From: Consotaella salsifontis | Lineage (GTDB): Bacteria > Pseudomonadota > Alphaproteobacteria > Rhizobiales > Rhizobiaceae | Reading direction: 5' to 3' | DNA length: 64,000 bases | Assembly: GCF_900167365.1 (NCBI RefSeq) | Contig: NZ_FUXL01000003.1 | Coordinates: 1 to 64,000, forward strand | Shown here: piece by piece, positions 7,424 through 15,016 of the stretch | How the letters are laid out: every line of letters begins with the position of its first letter | How positions within the stretch are numbered: the stretch's first letter is position 1 | Made by a program: the position numbers and the translations under genes | The notes under the pieces: model-generated | Seen by the model: only the letters and a program-made list of their open reading frames with translations | Databases searched by the model: none | Told to the model about the DNA's origin: nothing

Positions 7424-8350
7424 TTACGCGCCGCCGAACCGCCAGACGGGAATGCCGAGCTTGCGAGCCTTGTCGGCAAGGTTGGCCTGGATGCCGCTGC
7501 CGGGAAAGACGATGACGCCGATCGGCAGCGCCTCAAGCATATGGTCGTTGCGCTTGAAGGGTGCGGCCTTGCCGTGGCGGGTCCAATCCGGTTTGAAGGC
7601 GATCTGCGGGATCTCGCGATGATCGGCCCAGCGGGCGGCAATCCGCTCGGCGCCCTTGGGCGAGCCGCCGTGCATCAGCACCATGTCAGGGTGCTTGGCG
7701 TGGACCTGGTCGAGCTTCTCCCAGATCAGCCGGTGGTCGTTGAAGTCGAGACCGCCGGTGATGGCGACCTTCGGTCCCGCCGGCAGGAGCACTTGCGTTT
7801 CGGCCCGCTTCTTCGCGGCGAGGAAGTCGCGGCTGTCGATCATGGCGGAGGTGAGAGCCTTGTAGTTGACCATGGAGCCGGTGCGTGGACGCCAGGATGA
7901 GCCGGTGTGGCGCTCGAAATGCTCGGCGGCCTGGTCGCGCATCAGTTCGAAGGCGTTGCGGCGCTCGATCAGGGTCTGGCCCTCGGCCGTAAGGCGCTCC
8001 AACTCGACCGACTTCACCTCGGAGCCGTCCTGCTGCTCCCGGCTGCGGCGCTGCGCCTGCTCGTTGGTGTCGAGCTCGCGCTCGATGCGGCCCGTGGCGC
8101 GGTGGAAGAGATTGACCGTCGACCAGAGCAGATCCTCGAGATCGGGTTCGAGGCGCGTTTCGCCGAGCGTGGCGACAAGGGCGTCGAAGATGTCGGCGAT
8201 GGCGCCGGCGACGGCGTTGCCATCGGGAAGTGGCCGCGGGTCCGGCTCGTTCTCGAAGGGGCGGAAGCCGTAGAGCTGAAGCTCGGCGAGGACGTGGCTC
8301 GTGGGGGATGCGCTGTGGTGGGGCTCGAAGGTGTCGTCTTCGCTGGTCAT
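7424..8350 (-). CDS. DUF2493 domain-containing element protein
   Basis: A 308-residue protein. The N-terminal 180 residues are helical with a run of charged residues (ELDTNEQAQRRSREQQD). The C-terminal DUF2493 domain (about 190-305) contains KVAITGGLDFNDHRLIWEKL, VLMHGGSPKGAERIAARWAD, FKPDWTRHGKAAPFKRND and IGVIVFPGSGIQANLADKAR. That is a Rossmann-like SLOG/DprA-related fold with glycine-rich nucleotide-binding loops. SLOG-type domains are proposed to bind nucleotide ligands. The gene is standard backbone of rhizobial plasmids and integrative elements. Its leader carries a hairpin (8362-8409) and, further up, the second 26-bp repeat copy. Confidence 0.85.
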   Translation of the reverse strand: MTSEDDTFEPHHSASPTSHVLAELQLYGFRPFENEPDPRPLPDGNAVAGAIADIFDALVATLGETRLEPDLEDLLWSTVNLFHRATGRIERELDTNEQAQRRSREQQDGSEVKSVELERLTAEGQTLIERRNAFELMRDQAAEHFERHTGSSWRPRTGSMVNYKALTSAMIDSRDFLAAKKRAETQVLLPAGPKVAITGGLDFNDHRLIWEKLDQVHAKHPDMVLMHGGSPKGAERIAARWADHREIPQIAFKPDWTRHGKAAPFKRNDHMLEALPIGVIVFPGSGIQANLADKARKLGIPVWRFGGA

Positions 8351-8361
8351 GGGATGCTCCT

Positions 8362-8409
8362 GTCTTGCCTGGACCGCGCCCGCCGCGGCCTTCCATGGCG
8401 CCGCAAGAC
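8362..8409 (-). promoter_or_regulatory. Stem-loop in the DUF2493 leader
   Basis: The outer arms GTCTTGC (8362-8368) and GCAAGAC (8403-8409) are perfectly complementary and enclose a GC-rich segment that can pair further. The structure ends 11 nt before the start codon, which would place the ribosome-binding site beside its base. Confidence 0.45.
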
Positions 8410-8500
8410 GGTGGACGGGACGGGCCTGCACCCGGAGCGACCGGCATGATCGCCGACAGGCTTTCGGGATCGGATAAGATCATGCCGGGAAGGAGCGAAA

Positions 8501-8526
8501 GGGCCGCAGCGACAGCGGAGGATGGC
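8501..8526. repeat. 26-bp dispersed repeat, copy 2
   Basis: Starts GGGCCGCAGCG and ends GGAGGATGGC, with a single A/G difference from the copy at 2653-2678. Both copies lie upstream of minus-strand backbone genes in the same orientation. Confidence 0.6.
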
Positions 8527-8741
8527 GAGAGCCGGTTGTTTTGCCTCGCGCTGCAAAGGCCCTGCCACAAATTCGTGGAAGGGCCGGCGGAAAAGAACCG
8601 GCACGAGCCATTGCCGGCCTGTCCCGTCTGCCGTCCGGTCGCCCTCTCAGGAAGGCCCGGGCGCGGCTCTTTGCGAAGAGAACGGAAGCATCTGCAACGA
8701 AGGGACGACGCCGGCCTTGGCCCAAGCGCGACATCCTTCCT

Positions 8742-9806
8742 TCAGGCCGGTACCGAGCGATCCAGAAAGCGCGCGACGTCCTGCGGGGCAAGCTGGACGC
8801 GGACAGAGGTCCGCAGTGCGTCGATGCCGAGGTGCTGCAGATCCTCGTTGTAGTCGCCGAGGCTCGGCACCAAGGGCAGCGCCTCGATCCCGGCCGCCTC
8901 GGCCCTTTCGGCGAGGGCTCCGCAGACGCCGATGCCCGCCGGATCATTGTCGCGAACGAGATAGAGCCGGCGCAGCGTGTCGGGCAGCAGCAGGGCGGCG
9001 AGATGCGCAGCGGAAAGAGCGGCCGCCATCGGCATTGTCGGCAGGACACAGTGCAGCGACAGCACCGTTTCGATGCCTTCGCCCGCCGCCATGACGTCGT
9101 GCGCGACACCAAAGCGGACGGCGTGTCCGGCGAGGTCGCCCATGGCGCGGCGCGGCGTGTCGATCGGCGCCTTGCCGAGGGTCGCCTCGCTAAAGCCCAC
9201 GGGATCGAGATAGGTGCGGTGGACGCCGGTGAGCCGACCGGCGAGATCGGTGACGGCGGCGATCATCGCCGGCCATGTCTCGGTGGGGACATGCTCGCCC
9301 GGTCGATAGAAGCAGCGCGGGTGGAACCGAAGGGCAGCCGTGCCTTGCAGCGCAGCGATGCCGCGTCGGCGGAGATAGGCTTCGGCCAGCGTGCCGGCGA
9401 TCGGCTGGCTCATGGCGAACAACCGCCGTGCCGCTTCCCGCGCGCCAGATGGCGCCGGCAAGGCTTCATAGGTTGATGGCGCTGGTTCCGGCTTGGTCTG
9501 CGGCAGGCTGAGAAAGCGGCGCACTTCCGCCAGAACCGCGGCGAAGTCGGCAAGGCCGCAGCTCTCGCGGATGATGTCGAGGAGATCGCCATGCTCGCCG
9601 GTGGCCGCATCGGTCCAGTGACCGGCCGCACCCTTGCCGGTATCGGGACCAATAAGCCGGACGAACATCGATCGGCCGGGTGTGTTGTGAACATCGCCGA
9701 CCGTCCAGTAGCGGCCTTGGCGGCGACCATTGGAGAGATAGTGCCGGCAAACGGCTTCGGCGTTTTGGGCCATCCGGCGCGCCAAATCATGCGGGGTCTC
9801 CGTCAT
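8742..9806 (-). CDS. Toprim domain protein (plasmid/ICE primase-like, DUF7146)
   Basis: A 354-residue protein. The N-terminal region (about 1-110: NAEAVCRHYLSNGRRQGRYW, GDVHNTPGRSMFVRL, GAAGHWTDAATGEHGDLLDI) is the zinc-less primase-helicase-like DUF7146 module. The C-terminal Toprim (about 235-330) has AAGEGIETVLSL, with the Glu of the Toprim fold, and RLYLVRDNDPAGIGV, with the D-x-D pair. Such proteins are thought to synthesise primers for transferred element DNA. ATG at 9806 fits the family N-terminus; an upstream in-frame start is unlikely. The leader holds one of the strongest hairpins in the window (9828-9882). Confidence 0.88.
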   Translation of the reverse strand: MTETPHDLARRMAQNAEAVCRHYLSNGRRQGRYWTVGDVHNTPGRSMFVRLIGPDTGKGAAGHWTDAATGEHGDLLDIIRESCGLADFAAVLAEVRRFLSLPQTKPEPAPSTYEALPAPSGAREAARRLFAMSQPIAGTLAEAYLRRRGIAALQGTAALRFHPRCFYRPGEHVPTETWPAMIAAVTDLAGRLTGVHRTYLDPVGFSEATLGKAPIDTPRRAMGDLAGHAVRFGVAHDVMAAGEGIETVLSLHCVLPTMPMAAALSAAHLAALLLPDTLRRLYLVRDNDPAGIGVCGALAERAEAAGIEALPLVPSLGDYNEDLQHLGIDALRTSVRVQLAPQDVARFLDRSVPA

Positions 9807-9827
9807 GATAGAATCCTCCAAAGGAAA

Positions 9828-9882
9828 GGCCCGCCGGCGGAGCTCCACGAAACACATTCGCGAAGGCTCCGACCGACGGGCC
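9828..9882 (-). promoter_or_regulatory. Long stem-loop in the Toprim gene leader
   Basis: A 16-bp arm (9828-9843, GGCCCGCCGGCGGAGC) is complementary to 9866-9882 with two G-U-type positions and one single-base bulge, leaving a 22-nt loop. On the minus strand the stem ends 21 nt before the Toprim start codon, followed by CTTTGGAGG. It lies between the ParB and Toprim genes, so it could be a leader structure or an intercistronic stabiliser. There is no T-run, so termination is less likely. Confidence 0.5.
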
Positions 9883-9904
9883 GGCAAGACTGGATCGCGG
9901 TGAG

Positions 9905-12064
9905 CTATTCGGCGGCGATCGGTTCGACCGCGTCGGCCTCATCAGTGTCGGCGAGGCTGTCCTCTTCGACCACGACCGTTTCGCCGCCGTCCGCTGCCGT
10001 TTCCTCGATGGCTGCGTCCGGCTCCGCCGCATCGGCGCCGTCGATGCCTTCCATGGCGTTGGAGACTTCGGCGTCGCTCTGGACCTGCGCGGTCTCATGG
10101 CCCGGCGTGCGCAGCGGCTCCGGCAGCCAGCGCGTGCCGGCCAGCAGCGTCTCAGCCTCCGCCGCCATGTCGCCCTTCTTCAGATGAGCGATGCGATCGG
10201 CAGCACGCTGGCCCTTCGCGTCCGCGACCGCCTGGAGAATGTGGGCCTTGGTGACGCGGCCGAGGAAGCTCTCCACCGTTGGCGTCCAGCCCGCCGCGGA
10301 CATGTCGAGATCGACGGCCTCGGCCAGCCGATCGGCATGGGCAAGCGCCCGCGGTCTCCGGTTCCAGGTCTCGTGGGTCGCGTTGACTGACAGGGAGACG
10401 ACATGGGCGAAGAGCACTGAGCGGCTGTCGGCGTCGAAGGCCTGCAGCGCATCCCAGAGTTCGCCGGGCTCCTTGGGCAGGACCTTGGCCCAGTCCTCGT
10501 GCCGGCGGCGGATCGCTTCAGCCGAGGCGCTGTCGGCAAGACCCGGCACCTGAATGCCGAAGCCGGCGCTCTTGAGATCGAGCTCCAGGCAGCTGTCGAG
10601 GCTATAGGTGTAGAACACCTTCAGCGTCAGCGCATGCAGGGCGGCGAGGAAGGCAACGTCCGGCCGCTCGCCCAGCGCCTGACGCAAGGCCAGCGTCCGA
10701 TGCGCCGTCAGTTCCGTCATCAGCCGGTCGGAGATCGGCGTCAGGCCTTCATCTTTCTCCGGTTCTGGGGATGGCGACGAAGGCTCGACCGTGGCGGTAT
10801 CGCGGTCACCGTCGCCGGTTGCGGCAACGCCATCGGCGTTCTCTGCATCGGCTGGCGCTGCTTCCGGCTCGACGGGCCGCTCGTCCTCGGGACGGACGAA
10901 ACCGCGCTCGACGCGCAGCATGCCGTCATGGCCGATGCTGACGAACGTGCCGGCTCTCGCCACCTCGTCGGGGTCGAAGGCCGGAGGCCGCGCCTCGAAA
11001 CCTTCCAGTGCCGTCTCCAGCTCTCCGAGACGCTCGTCGACCGCCTCGGGAAGCTCGTCGGCATCGGAGTGCTCCTCCGTCAGGCGATCGTATTCTGCCT
11101 GCAAAGCGTCTCGCGCCGCTTCCTCCTCCGCCGTCAGCGGCATGGGCTCGCCGCGCAGTTGGCGCAGGCCGAAGCTGTGGCCATAGGCGAAGTCGGGCGC
11201 CACCTCGATCCACTTCCAGCCTTCGGCGGCAATTGCTTCGGCTTCCGCCGCGAGCTTCTCGACGACCAGTCTGTCGACGAGAGCGACATCCTGTAGCCAA
11301 CCGCCGTCATCGCCCTGGAAGAGATCGCGCAGTACCGTGCCGCCGGCCTCGACATAGGCCTTGAGACCGATGAACTGCGCCCGCTTGTCGGAGGCGCGCA
11401 CCGCGCCTTCGGTCAGCATTCGGCGAATGGTATAGGGCTGCCTGTCGTAGGCGTGCTGCAGCCGCTCGAACACCTGTTCCTGGCGCTCGTGATCGCCGGA
11501 GACGGAGAACGCCTCCAGCTGTGCAAGCGTCATGCCGTCCTTGGCATAGTCGTCGAGAAGCTTCGGCGAGACCGAGGCGAGCTTCAGGCGCTGCTTGACG
11601 ACGTTGACCGAGACGAAGAAGGCCGCGGCGATCTCCTCTTCCGACTGACCTTTCTCGCGAAGGGCAAGGAAGGCCCGGAACTGGTCGAGCGGATGCAGTG
11701 GCGCGCGCTGGACGTTCTCGGCGAGCGAATCTTCCTCGGCCGCGATGTCGGTGTCGGCCTCGCGGATGACGCAAGGCACCGGCGCGGTCTTCGCCAGCCG
11801 CTTCTGCTTCACCAGCAGCTCCAGCGCGCGATAGCGGCGCCCGCCGGCGGGGATCTCGTACAATCCGGTCTCGGCGCCATCGGCATCGACGACGGCGCGG
11901 ACGCTGAGGCCCTGCAGGAGGCCGCGCCGGGCGATGTCTTCGGCCAGTTCCTCGATGGAGACGCCGGCCTTGATGCGCCGGACGTTCGACTGGCTGAGCA
12001 CCAGCTTGTTGAAGGGGATGTCGCGCGAGGACGACAGCGAAATCTTGCGAACGGCACTGGCCAT
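9905..12064 (-). CDS. Large ParB/RepB-type protein with ParB nuclease domain
   Basis: A 719-residue protein. The N-terminal ParB-like domain (about 15-120) has LVLSQSNVRRIKAGVSIEEL, IPAGGRRYRALELL and EEDSLAENVQRAPLHPLDQF; it is followed by a ParB HTH (about 135-200, EEEIAAAFFVSVNVVKQRL). The rest is a long family-specific region with an acidic, low-complexity linker (about 400-450) and an acidic C-terminus. This is the large 'ParB/RepB/Spo0J partition' protein typical of alphaproteobacterial integrative elements. The N-terminal fold binds DNA and CTP in chromosomal ParB; whether this one is a partition factor or a nuclease is not known. Its leader shares a covarying hairpin with the DUF932 gene. 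Confidence 0.88.
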   Translation of the reverse strand: MASAVRKISLSSSRDIPFNKLVLSQSNVRRIKAGVSIEELAEDIARRGLLQGLSVRAVVDADGAETGLYEIPAGGRRYRALELLVKQKRLAKTAPVPCVIREADTDIAAEEDSLAENVQRAPLHPLDQFRAFLALREKGQSEEEIAAAFFVSVNVVKQRLKLASVSPKLLDDYAKDGMTLAQLEAFSVSGDHERQEQVFERLQHAYDRQPYTIRRMLTEGAVRASDKRAQFIGLKAYVEAGGTVLRDLFQGDDGGWLQDVALVDRLVVEKLAAEAEAIAAEGWKWIEVAPDFAYGHSFGLRQLRGEPMPLTAEEEAARDALQAEYDRLTEEHSDADELPEAVDERLGELETALEGFEARPPAFDPDEVARAGTFVSIGHDGMLRVERGFVRPEDERPVEPEAAPADAENADGVAATGDGDRDTATVEPSSPSPEPEKDEGLTPISDRLMTELTAHRTLALRQALGERPDVAFLAALHALTLKVFYTYSLDSCLELDLKSAGFGIQVPGLADSASAEAIRRRHEDWAKVLPKEPGELWDALQAFDADSRSVLFAHVVSLSVNATHETWNRRPRALAHADRLAEAVDLDMSAAGWTPTVESFLGRVTKAHILQAVADAKGQRAADRIAHLKKGDMAAEAETLLAGTRWLPEPLRTPGHETAQVQSDAEVSNAMEGIDGADAAEPDAAIEETAADGGETVVVEEDSLADTDEADAVEPIAAE

Positions 12065-12079
12065 GGTGGGATGCTCCGC

Positions 12080-12120
12080 GACGAGCGCCGAGAGCCTTTC
12101 TCTCGGACGGGAAACTCGTC
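12080..12120 (-). promoter_or_regulatory. Covarying leader hairpin upstream of ParB (copy 1)
   Basis: On the minus strand: outer arm GACGAG, eight bases, inner arm CCGAGAG, loop AAAGG, inner arm CTCTCGG, CG, outer arm CTCGTC. All 13 pairs are perfect. The element ends 15 nt before the ParB start codon. The DUF932 leader (14394-14433) has the same layout with a compensatory outer pair. This supports a conserved RNA structure rather than chance. Confidence 0.6.
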
Positions 12121-12130
12121 ACGAAGCGAA

Positions 12131-12161
12131 GCGCCGCCCTCTTCCTTTGGGAGGGCAGCGC
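12131..12161. terminator. GC-rich inverted repeat between tacT-like gene and ParB leader
   Basis: GCGC, one base, GCCCTC, a nine-base loop, GAGGGC, one base, GCGC. It is downstream of the toxin gene and could stop or stabilise that transcript. There is no T-tract, so a Rho-independent terminator is only a possibility. Confidence 0.3.
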
Positions 12162-12246
12162 CGCGGCAACGATGGTCAGGAAGGCGGAAACGCAGAAGCC
12201 GGAGCGGTGGCCTGGGTGGCAGGGAGCACTCCGGAACCAGCGGCTT

Positions 12247-12762
12247 TCAGCCCGCGCCGAAGCCATTCCGCTCGAGGTCCTTGATGCGGACGATCATGGC
12301 GCGTCGCGGATCGCCGGGAAGCTCCTCGAAGCCGAAGCGGCGATAGAAGCCGCGGACCTCCTCATCAAGCGGATGGGTGAGAACGCCGAAGCTGCCAATC
12401 TGCCGGGACACCAGGACCGATGTCGTCAGGGCATAGAACAGCAGCGATCGGGCAACCCCCATGCCCTGGAACCGACGGTCGACGGCAAGCTGGCCAAGCA
12501 GGAAGATCGGGATCGGGTCCGGCTTGTTGCGTTGCGATGCCTTGGGCAGGAACTCGCGCTCGATCTGCCCGGTGCTCAAGGTGACGTAGCCGGCGATGGC
12601 GCCGCTTTCGCTGTCTTCGAGCACGGTGGTCCGGGAGACGCCGAGCTGTTGATTGCGCCAGGCGTGGCGCCGGAACCACTGGTTCATCGACTCGCGGCCG
12701 CAGTCGAAGCTCTCCCGGTCGTCGCTCTCGTCGAGCGGCCGCGGCGGCTTTAGTCGCGCCAT
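12247..12762 (-). CDS. TacT-like GNAT toxin
   Basis: A 171-residue GNAT N-acetyltransferase. Visible features are FDCGRESMNQWFRRHAWRNQ near the N-terminus (the TacT/AtaT pattern), GYVTLSTGQIE for the beta-4 strand, and LLGQLAVDRRFQGMGVARSL, in which RFQGMG is the acetyl-CoA-binding (R/Q)-x-x-G-x-G/A loop. The C-terminal VRGFYRRFGFEEL is the typical GNAT tail. Proteins of this type acetylate aminoacyl-tRNA and block translation. It overlaps the upstream DUF1778 antitoxin by 13 bases, the standard toxin-antitoxin arrangement. It probably stabilises the element in the host. Confidence 0.85.
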   Translation of the reverse strand: MARLKPPRPLDESDDRESFDCGRESMNQWFRRHAWRNQQLGVSRTTVLEDSESGAIAGYVTLSTGQIEREFLPKASQRNKPDPIPIFLLGQLAVDRRFQGMGVARSLLFYALTTSVLVSRQIGSFGVLTHPLDEEVRGFYRRFGFEELPGDPRRAMIVRIKDLERNGFGAG

Positions 12763-13016
12763 GCCGGCACGGTCTTGGCGAGATCGCTGAGACCCGGCAC
12801 ATCCTTCGCCGGGCTTGCCGCCCAGGCCTCGACCTTCTCCCACTCGGCGGCGGGAATGACCACGAGGTTCTGGTGGACAAGATCGAGTTCGGCCGCCTCC
12901 ACCGCCTTGCGGCGGATGAAGTCGCTCAGGTTCGTGCGGGCCTGCTCGGCCGCTGCCTCGAGAAGCTCGCGCTCGCGAGCCGAGATGCGGACGCTGACCG
13001 GTGCGAGATGGGCCAT
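12750..13016 (-). CDS. TacA-like DUF1778 antitoxin
   Basis: An 88-residue protein. The N-terminal ribbon-helix-helix (PVSVRISARERELLEAAAEQ, ARTNLSDFIRRKAVEAAE) is the DUF1778 pattern of antitoxins paired with GNAT toxins. The C-terminal segment (LVVIPAAEWEKVEAWAASPA) would wrap and neutralise the toxin. It is expected to repress its own promoter with the toxin as co-repressor. It is the first gene of a two-gene operon and overlaps the toxin start. Confidence 0.88.
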   Translation of the reverse strand: MAHLAPVSVRISARERELLEAAAEQARTNLSDFIRRKAVEAAELDLVHQNLVVIPAAEWEKVEAWAASPAKDVPGLSDLAKTVPAWRD

Positions 13017-13177
13017 GGCGATGCTCCGAAGGTCGGTAGGACAACAGCATACATGATGGCGGAGACAAAAGCGATCAAGGTCGTCGGGCGTCTGGTCGAG
13101 ACCGGAAACCAGACGATACACGAACGCTGAACGGCAAAGCCGGAGACACGGCATTCCCCATCTCCGGCTTGGCGCCA

Positions 13178-14380
13178 TCACGCTGCCCGGTCGAGCAGCT
13201 TCTTCGCCCGTGCTTCCATGTCGAGCCGGGCATCCTGGTGCGGCTTGTCGCGCGCGACGGCGGTGATGCCTTGCACGAAGTCGAAGACGCTCTCCGGCTT
13301 GCGTCCTTCCTCGGCGAGCACCGTCTCGATGATCTTCGCTGTCTCCCCCTTGGAGAAGCCGCGCTTGCGCAGGAATTCGGTGCGGTCATCGTCGCTGCGC
13401 GCGACGATCTTCTCTCGTGCGGCCTTGATGCCGTTGATGAAGGGCATGGGCGAGGAGTTGGCAAAACGGGTCAGCGCCGGCCCCGCCTCATGGGCGAAGC
13501 GCGAGGCGGCATACTTCGAATGGCGGATGGTGATTTCCTGGAAATCCTCAACGCCCCAAAGATTGCGGTTCTGGCAGACCGCCCGGAGATACAAGCTCGC
13601 GATGCCGAGCGTCTTGGCGCCGACCTCGGAGTTCCAGCAGTAGAAGCCCCGGAAATAGAGGTCCGGCGAGCCATCCGACAGCCGACCCGCCTCGATGGGA
13701 TTGAGATCGTCGACCAGGAAGAGGAACACGTCCCGGTCCGAGGCATAGAGCGTCGTCGTGTCCTGCGTGATATCGACCTGCGGATTGTAGATGCCGGTCG
13801 ACCAATCGAGCACGCCCGGCACCTTCCATCGCGTGTCGCCGGTGCCGTTGCCGGCGATCCGTTGCACCGCCTCAACCAGCTCATGGTCGAAGATGCGGCC
13901 GTAGTCCGGGCCGGTCACCGCGCGCAGCTCGACGCGGCCATCCTCGATCTCCAGCGTCTTGACCTGCTCGGCGCGGTGCGAGGTCAGGCCATATTGCAGA
14001 TTGATGCCGGCGAGCGGCGCCGGAAGCTGGCGCAGATAAGCCGCTGGCGCGCCGACGAGGCTCGAGAGCTGGCCGAAACTCCAATGGGTGGGCGCAACGG
14101 GCTGCTCGGCGCCCGGCAGCATCAGCGCCAGGCGTTCAGGATCGTCGCGACTTGCCTCGACACGGATAGTGGCACTCTCGACCGTCCGCGTGCGGCTCCG
14201 CTCGGTCCGGCCCCGCACGGCGGCATGAAGCTCCGACAGCGACAGATAGCGCTCGTCCGCCGGCCGCGAGAACCACTCCGACGACACGCGGCCGCTCGTC
14301 CCGCCGCGGCTTGCATCCACCTTGTAGCCGCCATTATTGCGCTCAACACCAGCGTCGCTCAGAATCTCCACCTGGGTCAT
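13178..14380 (-). CDS. DUF932 domain-containing element protein
   Basis: A 400-residue protein matching DUF932, a family from plasmids, integrative elements and phages. Recognisable stretches are ERYLSLSELHAAVRGRTERS, HWSFGQLSSLVGAPAAYLRQ, LRAVTGPDYGRIFDHELVEA, ASDRDVFLFLVDDLNPIEAG, FRGFYCWNSEVGAKTLGIAS and CQNRNLWGVEDFQEITIRHS. The function is unknown. The starting ATG is 13 nt after a leader hairpin shared with ParB (14394-14433). It is the rightmost gene of the minus-strand backbone block; the cargo island follows. Confidence 0.88.
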   Translation of the reverse strand: MTQVEILSDAGVERNNGGYKVDASRGGTSGRVSSEWFSRPADERYLSLSELHAAVRGRTERSRTRTVESATIRVEASRDDPERLALMLPGAEQPVAPTHWSFGQLSSLVGAPAAYLRQLPAPLAGINLQYGLTSHRAEQVKTLEIEDGRVELRAVTGPDYGRIFDHELVEAVQRIAGNGTGDTRWKVPGVLDWSTGIYNPQVDITQDTTTLYASDRDVFLFLVDDLNPIEAGRLSDGSPDLYFRGFYCWNSEVGAKTLGIASLYLRAVCQNRNLWGVEDFQEITIRHSKYAASRFAHEAGPALTRFANSSPMPFINGIKAAREKIVARSDDDRTEFLRKRGFSKGETAKIIETVLAEEGRKPESVFDFVQGITAVARDKPHQDARLDMEARAKKLLDRAA

Positions 14381-14393
14381 GGGACATCTCCAT

Positions 14394-14433
14394 GACGGGC
14401 GCCGGAGACCCTCTCTCTGGCTTCCAACCCGTC
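14394..14433 (-). promoter_or_regulatory. Covarying leader hairpin upstream of DUF932 (copy 2)
   Basis: On the minus strand: outer arm GACGGG, seven bases, inner arm CCAGAGA, a five-base loop, inner arm TCTCCGG, CG, outer arm CCCGTC. One A-C mismatch in the inner stem. The same order and spacing occur before ParB, where the outer pair is A-T instead of G-C (compensatory change). The element ends 13 nt before the start codon. Confidence 0.6.
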
Positions 14434-14739
14434 ACGGAAATCTCAGCCAACCTCTTGCTCTCTGGTCAGGCAGAGGCAGAAGTCCGGCGGCAATCTTCAA
14501 TAGCTCCGGTCCGGCAGCAAGGCGCCATATCAGCCGTTGGTGCTATTTCCAACATCGCCCGCAAGCGGACATCGCAGACCGCCCGCCGGCGGTCGTGGTT
14601 GCGCCAGAAGCGGGAGTCGCTACGGTGTACGTCAGAAAAGCGCCTTCGCGGACTGGCGGGTTCCAGACATCTGGCGGCTTGTGCGACCTTCATGAATGCT
14701 CTGGGTTGAGGTAAGCAGAGTGCCTCTGCAGCTGGATTC

Positions 14740-14782
14740 TAGCTATTTTTTAATTGACATATGCTCATTTTATAGCTACAAA
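14740..14782 (+). promoter_or_regulatory. Promoter and operator of the RHH-GNAT-HTH-ImmA module
   Basis: TTGACA at 14754-14759 is a perfect -35; 17 bases later TACAAA (14777-14782) is a fair -10. The pair is flanked by an inverted repeat, TAGCTAT at 14740-14746 and ATAGCTA at 14772-14778, the second overlapping the -10. A repressor bound there would block the promoter. The likely candidates are the proteins encoded at 14807 or 15648. Confidence 0.5.
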
Positions 14783-14806
14783 ACAATGGCATCTATGAGG
14801 ATTGCC

Positions 14807-15016
14807 ATGAGCAAGAAAACCATGACACTCAACCTCACCGAGGCTGAAATGAGTGCCCTTGAGGCGCTGTGCGCGAAGAAGGACCTCAGCAAGATCGGCC
14901 TGATGCGGCAAGCCCTGCGGCTCTACCAGATGATCGACACCCGGGTGGAGCGCGGCGGCAAGCTGTATTTCGAGGACGACCAGACGAGAGAAAAGTCGGA
15001 AATCATGATGCTATGA
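14807..15016 (+). CDS. Small ribbon-helix-helix-like protein
   Basis: A 69-residue protein: MSKKTMTLNLTEAEMSALEA (beta strand then helix), CAKKDLSKIGLMRQALRLYQ (helix), MIDTRVERGGKLYFEDDQTR. The strand-helix-helix layout and the Met-Thr-Leu-Asn-Leu pattern resemble the Arc/MetJ RHH fold, so it is probably a DNA-binding regulator. It is translationally coupled (ATGA) to the GNAT gene at 15013. No database family name comes to mind. Confidence 0.6.
   Translation: MSKKTMTLNLTEAEMSALEALCAKKDLSKIGLMRQALRLYQMIDTRVERGGKLYFEDDQTREKSEIMML

Larger units (their letters stand above)
8351..8741. other. Gene-free leader region of the DUF2493 gene
   Basis: About 390 bp with no supportable gene. It contains the DUF2493 leader hairpin and 26-bp repeat copy 2 (8501-8526), plus GC-rich inverted motifs around 8580-8620 (GCCGG pairs). 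Any promoter for DUF2493 should be here. No clear sigma-70 hexamers are visible. Confidence 0.5.
14381..14806. other. Gene-free region with DUF932 leader hairpin and the promoter of the next module
   Basis: About 425 bp without a supportable gene. The left end is the DUF932 leader hairpin. From 14735 the sequence turns AT-rich and contains a TTGACA hexamer and an inverted repeat of TAGCTAT that probably control the plus-strand module starting at 14807. The middle (14450-14700) shows nothing I can name. Confidence 0.5.
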
